From Paenisporosarcina sp. HGH0030 (lineage in GTDB: Bacteria > Bacillota > Bacilli > Bacillales_A > Planococcaceae), in NCBI RefSeq assembly GCF_000411295.1, contig NZ_KE150422.1, positions 124,001 through 188,000 on the forward strand: a stretch of DNA of 64,000 bases. Direction: 5' to 3'. Within the stretch, counting starts at the first letter, position 1, and each line of letters starts with the position of its first letter. Shown here piece by piece: positions 60,024-64,000 of the stretch. The translations under genes and the position numbers were made by a program. The notes under the pieces were generated by a model, which searched no databases, was not told the origin of the DNA, and was given only the letters and a program-made list of their open reading frames with translations.

Positions 60024-60752
60024 CTAGACACCATGAATTTTAACATCGACAACATTGTACTTAATGAATATTCGCAGACGTTTTTCTGAAGTTTCAAAGT
60101 TTGGTGTTTCATAAACGAGGTCTGCACCAAGTCCTTTATCCAGTTGGTCGAATAATTCAACTGCACCTACATTCGCTTTAATCGTAATATGAGCACCGAT
60201 ATGTTCAGGGATTAACATATGGATGTCTCCTACAAAACCAGTTAATTGAATCGGAGTCTCGCCAGGCGGAATAATTGCCTTTGAAAAGTCAAAAAAATAT
60301 TCAGCCACATTTTTTGTTAATTGTAGAGGCCCTAATTCCCAATCAGGACTGTGAAAAGACTTCTTTTCACTATTTTTTGATGTATTAATTGTAATGATTT
60401 TCTTCTTTTTCTCTTGTAAAGGCCGTTTGAATAGTTGATGTACACCGAAAGCAACAAATAAAATCGGCCATAATTTCAACCAGTCTCTATATGCAAATTC
60501 AAAATAATCCAGAATTCCCAATGTAATGAGAATTCCGTACAAAACGGCAAACATTCCCCAAACTAAGGAAATACCTTGGCGATCTTTTTTGATATAACTA
60601 TCCAGAGCAATCAATCCAAGCACAATAAGGATTCCCGGAATAATAAAAGTTTTCCAGGAGGTCTCTCGTAAGTTAAATACACCTAAATTCAAACTAAGTA
60701 AAATCGCACCCATCCCAATAAAAAAAAACGTGGACAATAATGGCCTTTTCAT
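60024..60752 (-). CDS. liaF: LiaF-like inhibitor membrane protein
   Basis: 242 residues. Four hydrophobic segments in the first ~110 residues (FFFIGMGAILLSLNLGVF, FIIPGILIVLGLIAL, LVWGMFAVLYGILITLGIL, KLWPILFVAFGVHQLF) are followed by a cytoplasmic beta-rich DUF2154 domain with FVGDIHMLIPEHIGAHITIKANVGAVELFDQ split over several strands. LiaF holds the LiaS kinase off in unstressed cells. It is the first gene of liaFSR, 15 bases upstream of liaS. Confidence 0.92.
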   Translation of the reverse strand: MKRPLLSTFFFIGMGAILLSLNLGVFNLRETSWKTFIIPGILIVLGLIALDSYIKKDRQGISLVWGMFAVLYGILITLGILDYFEFAYRDWLKLWPILFVAFGVHQLFKRPLQEKKKKIITINTSKNSEKKSFHSPDWELGPLQLTKNVAEYFFDFSKAIIPPGETPIQLTGFVGDIHMLIPEHIGAHITIKANVGAVELFDQLDKGLGADLVYETPNFETSEKRLRIFIKYNVVDVKIHGV

Positions 60753-60961
60753 GTTTTTACCACCAATCTAAAATTTCTTATACCCTTTATTCTAACTAAA
60801 TCGTATGCGAATACTTCTCTCGCTAGTGGGATGTGTTCTCCGCCTTAAGACGGAATTTGCTTTGTTTGGTGAATTTATTAAACTTCAATTGTTCTGATGT
60901 TCCCTCAATGATATAATAACAAACATTCAAACTATTTCGACAGTCGAAAGGAGATTTTTTT

Positions 60962-62134
60962 GTGAAGAATCAATTATTTGAAAAACTAGATGCGGCATTT
61001 GAGGAAATGCTAGTCATCCGCAGATATTTACATATGCATCCTGAAGTTTCATTTCAAGAGACAAATACAGCAAAATACATTCAAGATTACTATGCAGATT
61101 TAGGTATTGAGTTCACAGCAAATGTTGGCGGAAATGGTGTAGTTGCACGAGTCAAAGGTGCTTTGCCAGGTAAAACTGTTGCCCTGCGTGCGGACTTCGA
61201 TGCATTGCCAATTCAGGACGAGAAAGATGTATCGTATAAATCGACGGTTCCTGGCGTTATGCATGCTTGCGGTCACGATGGTCATACCGCTACTTTATTA
61301 GTTCTTGGAAAAACATTGCATCAAATGCGCGAACAACTTACCGGAGAATACGTACTCATTCATCAACATGCAGAAGAGTATGCGCCTGGTGGAGCGAAGC
61401 CAATGATTGAGGCAGGCTGTTTAGAGGGTGTCGATGCCATTTTTGGTACACATTTGTGGTCACTGACTCCTGCAGGAACGATTGAATACAGAGTCGGACC
61501 GGTCATGGCCGCAGCTGACCGATTCGAAATTACAATTCAAGGTCGCGGAGGACACGGAGCCAGCCCCCACCAAACAAAAGATTCAGTCGTAATCGGTGCT
61601 CAACTAGTTACTAACCTGCAACAAATCGTCTCTCGTCGAGTGAGTCCAGTGGAATCGGCCGTATTATCTGTGGGTTCTTTTGTAGCCGAGAATGCATTCA
61701 ATGTCATTGCTGATTCAGCGAAGTTAATAGGAACAGTCCGTACATTCAATCCTGAAGTCCGTGATCTTATTGAAAAAGAAATGGAACGTGTCATTCAAGG
61801 AACATGCCATTCGAATGATTGCACATACGAATTTTTATATGAGCGTGGTTACAATGCCGTCGTTAACCATGTTGCTGAAACTCAATTTTTGAAAGAACTG
61901 GCTGAACATGTGCCTGGTGTCAGTGAAGTGCGTGAAACGGAACAACATATGGGCGGTGAAGATTTTGGTTACTATTTGGAAAAAGTACCAGGTACATTCT
62001 TCTTTACCGGGGCGCAACCACAAGGAGAAATGTTCCCACATCATCATCCCAAATTTGATTTTGATGAAAGTGCCATGTTGATTGCGGCAAAAACATTAGG
62101 TGTAGCAGTTGTAGATTATCAAGACGTAAAATAA
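60962..62134 (+). CDS. M20-family amidohydrolase (N-acyl-amino acid hydrolase, YhaA-like)
   Basis: 390-residue di-metal peptidase of the HipO/AmaA group, removing acyl groups from amino acids or cleaving indole- or hippurate-type conjugates. Metal ligands are in MHACGHDGHTATLL, HQHAEEYAPGGAKP and QHMGGEDFGYYLEKVPG; ADFDALPIQDE is the family entry. The dimerisation domain starts near residue 185. The start is GTG with AAAGGAGA upstream. It is monocistronic; a yhaA gene is near hem and ecs in B. subtilis. Substrate not determinable. Confidence 0.9.
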   Translation: MKNQLFEKLDAAFEEMLVIRRYLHMHPEVSFQETNTAKYIQDYYADLGIEFTANVGGNGVVARVKGALPGKTVALRADFDALPIQDEKDVSYKSTVPGVMHACGHDGHTATLLVLGKTLHQMREQLTGEYVLIHQHAEEYAPGGAKPMIEAGCLEGVDAIFGTHLWSLTPAGTIEYRVGPVMAAADRFEITIQGRGGHGASPHQTKDSVVIGAQLVTNLQQIVSRRVSPVESAVLSVGSFVAENAFNVIADSAKLIGTVRTFNPEVRDLIEKEMERVIQGTCHSNDCTYEFLYERGYNAVVNHVAETQFLKELAEHVPGVSEVRETEQHMGGEDFGYYLEKVPGTFFFTGAQPQGEMFPHHHPKFDFDESAMLIAAKTLGVAVVDYQDVK

Positions 62135-62384
62135 ATGAGAATTCGACATCAGTATGATGGTGTCGGGTTCTTTTTTTAGTGGCTCTGTTAACTTTCACGG
62201 TTGATTTAATAAAAAAGAAGGAGTATGTGCCCTTTCTGCGGATGAAAACAGGTAAGCCTCCATCAAATTACTTCTTATAAGAAGTAGCTTTTATTAATTT
62301 CCGGTTCGTGCTTTCATGCCAAACTTCGAATAATTAAAAGGATTAGGCATATGATTTTAAAACCATGTCTAATTGGAGGTTGCG

Positions 62385-62777
62385 ATGAGAAGGTCAAAAA
62401 AAGGAGTAATGTTGCTAGGTTTCTTATTTATCAGTCTGGTAGTCGTGATTATAATTCTATCGTCTTTGACTAGCGAATCGGATCAGGACCTTTATTTGCG
62501 AGATGTGAAAGAAGTTGAAGCCGTCACCAGTAAATTGACCGAGACGAACTTTCAGCAACAACTTATTACATCATTAAAAAATGAAGGATATAAACCTACT
62601 GGAAGCATTGCGTACACGATTTTCAGTATGGATAAAAAGGAATTAACGATCATTTTGCATGGAATCGATACGAGTCAAAGAAAAGCAGAAAACTACATAC
62701 AGGATCTTACCAACAAACTTTCCACTTCGATGGGTCTTGGAACTTTTGAGGTAACGGTTATAGAGGATAAAGATTAG
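62385..62777 (+). CDS. Exported/membrane-anchored hypothetical protein
   Basis: 130 residues. One N-terminal anchor (GVMLLGFLFISLVVVIIILSSL) after a basic MRRSKK start, then an extracellular mixed alpha/beta domain with no known motif (LTIILHGIDTSQRKAENYIQDLTNKL is a candidate helix). The start is the ATG at 62385, four bases after GGAGGT; the frame is open to a TTG at 62373. It is followed 24 bases later by a DUF3298-like gene, and the two may act together. Function unknown. Confidence 0.65.
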   Translation: MRRSKKGVMLLGFLFISLVVVIIILSSLTSESDQDLYLRDVKEVEAVTSKLTETNFQQQLITSLKNEGYKPTGSIAYTIFSMDKKELTIILHGIDTSQRKAENYIQDLTNKLSTSMGLGTFEVTVIEDKD

Positions 62778-62801
62778 ACATGTTTTAGAAAGGATGAACG
62801 A

Positions 62802-63410
62802 ATGGATTTACCTGTTACGATAGCTCACAAAGTTCTTCAAAAACAAACACCTAAAGTTAACGTATACTATCCTTTTGTAATTGGTCTCGCCAATCGACAA
62901 GCGGAAATGAAAATCAATTCCGTCATTGTTTCAACAATGAATAACACGATGGTCGAACTTGGATTTCATGAGCCATTTCTACAGGAAATGATCGGACAAT
63001 TTGAAATCAAGACAAACGAACGAAATATATTAAGTCTGACATTAACCGTTTATGGGTTTACCGGTGGCGCTCACGGCAATACCATAGTCAAAGCACTGTC
63101 GTTTGATGTAACTACAGGAAGACAGTATGAATTAAAAGATTTATTTAAACCAGATAGTGATTACGTCACGGTTTTATCGAAAATCATTGGACAGAAAGTC
63201 AAAGATTGGGATATTCAATTGCTTGAACCATTCACAAAAATCAGGCCAGATCAAGATTTCTACTTTGCTGACCATTCACTGGTCATTTACTTCCAGCAAT
63301 ATGAAATCACCGCTTATGTCTGGGGCTTCCCATACTTCCCTATTCCGATTCTCGACATTCAAAATATCATTCAGCCAGATGGTCCACTCGAAAAATTACT
63401 GCCCTTCTGA
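62802..63410 (+). CDS. DUF3298-domain protein
   Basis: 202 residues, of which the C-terminal half is a DUF3298-like domain (YGFTGGAHGNTIVKALSFDVTTGRQYELKDLF, then YFQQYEITAYVWGFPYFPIPI). Such domains are extracellular parts of RsiV-type anti-sigma factors and lipoproteins; here no transmembrane helix or signal peptide is visible, so the protein would be cytoplasmic unless exported otherwise. AAAGGATG precedes the ATG. It may form a pair with the anchored protein upstream. Confidence 0.75.
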   Translation: MDLPVTIAHKVLQKQTPKVNVYYPFVIGLANRQAEMKINSVIVSTMNNTMVELGFHEPFLQEMIGQFEIKTNERNILSLTLTVYGFTGGAHGNTIVKALSFDVTTGRQYELKDLFKPDSDYVTVLSKIIGQKVKDWDIQLLEPFTKIRPDQDFYFADHSLVIYFQQYEITAYVWGFPYFPIPILDIQNIIQPDGPLEKLLPF

Positions 63411-63442
63411 AAAAAGTAATTTCTATTACCAATTGTATTAGA

Positions 63443-63485
63443 AAAAGGTCTCATAACCCCCATGTAATGGGCTATGAGACCTTTT
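63443..63485. terminator. Bidirectional terminator between DUF3298 gene and ecsB
   Basis: Stem AAAAGGTCTCATA-CCC paired with GGG-TATGAGACCTTTT, with one mismatch and a nine-base loop, U-runs on both strands. Confidence 0.85.
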
Positions 63486-63493
63486 AAAATCCC

Positions 63494-64000
63494 CTATTTA
63501 CTCATCCTTAATGTAATCTCACTAACTACTACGACAATTAGAGGCAAAGTATATAAAATGCCTTGCTCTACGCCAATAAGAAGCACAGCAATCAGTACGA
63601 TTATTGCTTGCAAAACTTGTACAACTCTTACTAATTTCAACACCGCTTTCTTCCGTGCACTTTCGACCAAGGGATAAAGCATATCCATTCGGAATTCACT
63701 AGATGACGATAGGGCTTGTTTGATTTGAATAGCAGAAGCAAATGCCAAAGCTCCTACGAAAATCATTACAACAACAGGAATGCCAATAAATGCCGCACCT
63801 ATTGCAGAAAGTGCAGTTAAGCGAAGCCATAAGTAGAAAGTATCATCTGTACGAACAAAAGTACGAAACACTAAGTAATTTTGTGCGTTTCCCTCTTGGA
63901 ATGGAATCAATCGATACATGACATCCATCCAGGGACGACGGTGAATGCTTCCCCGTACATGAGGAACATCCGTGAAATAATTAGCAAATCTATAAAAACG
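63494..64000 (-). CDS. ecsB: EcsB, ABC transporter membrane subunit (C-terminal part)
   Basis: The frame is open through the window edge: the last 24 codons, read from position 64000, give RFYRFANYFTDVPHVRGSI and then HRRPWMDVMYRLIPF, the EcsB loop characteristic of the family. The following QEGNAQNYLVFRTFVRTDD and the three or four helices to the C-terminus (AAFIGIPVVVMIFVGALAFA, LQAIIVLIAVLLIGV, LYTLPLIVVVVSEITL) match the final third of EcsB. About 169 residues are present of an expected ~400. EcsB with the ATPase EcsA affects secretion and lipoprotein/intramembrane protease activity. The N-terminal part is outside the window. Confidence 0.85.
   Translation of the reverse strand, partial: RFYRFANYFTDVPHVRGSIHRRPWMDVMYRLIPFQEGNAQNYLVFRTFVRTDDTFYLWLRLTALSAIGAAFIGIPVVVMIFVGALAFASAIQIKQALSSSSEFRMDMLYPLVESARKKAVLKLVRVVQVLQAIIVLIAVLLIGVEQGILYTLPLIVVVVSEITLRMSK

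Noticed and set aside
1-64000. Insertion sequences, prophage, tRNA or rRNA genes
   Set aside because: I saw no transposase motif, integrase, phage structural gene, tRNA cloverleaf or rRNA-like stretch by reading both strands; a covariance-model and profile search could still find small RNAs.

Overview
The window is a 64 kb piece of a low-to-moderate GC Bacillales chromosome, most likely from Planococcaceae (Sporosarcina/Paenisporosarcina-like). The evidence is gene content and order. Many blocks match Bacillus subtilis neighbourhoods (hisZGDBHA-yvoF-ppaX-yvoD-lgt-hprK; yvlB-like near uvrAB; comK beside an IDEAL-domain gene; yrrT-mccA-mccB; nifS/nadBCA; lplJ/yhfH; hemEHY-yhgD-yhgE with hmoB; ecsB), but they are packed differently. 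Strong GGAGG ribosome binding sites, many TTG/GTG starts and classic U-run terminators also fit. I saw no rRNA, tRNA, CRISPR array, insertion sequence or prophage.

Layout. 1-8.8 kb: histidine operon on the minus strand (hisA cut by the window edge), then yvoF-ppaX-yvoD-lgt-hprK. 9-17.4 kb: an amidase, a YvlB-like DUF4097 protein, uvrBA with a LexA-type box, an IDEAL protein, comK, and a YhjD-like gene with a near-consensus LexA box at its promoter. 17.6-28.3 kb: ABC1 kinase, enoyl-CoA hydratase, flavin monooxygenase, a reverse-transsulfuration group in which luxS sits between yrrT and mccA-mccB, a GNAT acetyltransferase and an S9 peptidase. 28.4-34.4 kb: a Rieske/FAD oxidoreductase and then an accessory stretch. 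That stretch holds a truncated alcohol dehydrogenase behind a sigma-B-like promoter, two paralogous HTH-TPR regulators of RRNPP type, small divergent genes, and a 46-residue secreted pro-peptide overlapping the stop codon of the second regulator. 34.4-46.9 kb: nifS/nadBCA, a FadR-boxed acyl-CoA ligase, a complete Bce-type antimicrobial-peptide sensing and detoxification module, a 21-bp tandem repeat, lplJ and the tiny zinc-ribbon gene yhfH. 46.9-57.4 kb: yhgE/yhgD, a short accessory insert with an internally deleted sugar-nucleotide epimerase and an RMD-like reductase, then hemEHY, hmoB and a manganese catalase. 57.4-64 kb: a YuzF-like protein, an SRPBCC protein, liaFSR, an M20 amidohydrolase, two envelope-type hypothetical proteins and the C-terminal part of ecsB.

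How it works together. Most of the window is housekeeping: histidine, NAD, heme and cysteine synthesis, lipoprotein maturation, carbon control and nucleotide excision repair. Two cell-envelope stress circuits (Bce and Lia) and heme/peroxide functions (hemEHY, HmoB, Mn catalase) are grouped in the second half. The most novel-looking item is the peptide-regulator pair at 32.6-34.1 kb, a probable quorum-sensing circuit of the PlcR-PapR kind. It has an upstream paralogous regulator without a peptide, and both regulator genes are preceded by a shared GTTGGGAAA element. Paralogy, gene overlap and motifs are read directly from the sequence; the signalling function is inference.
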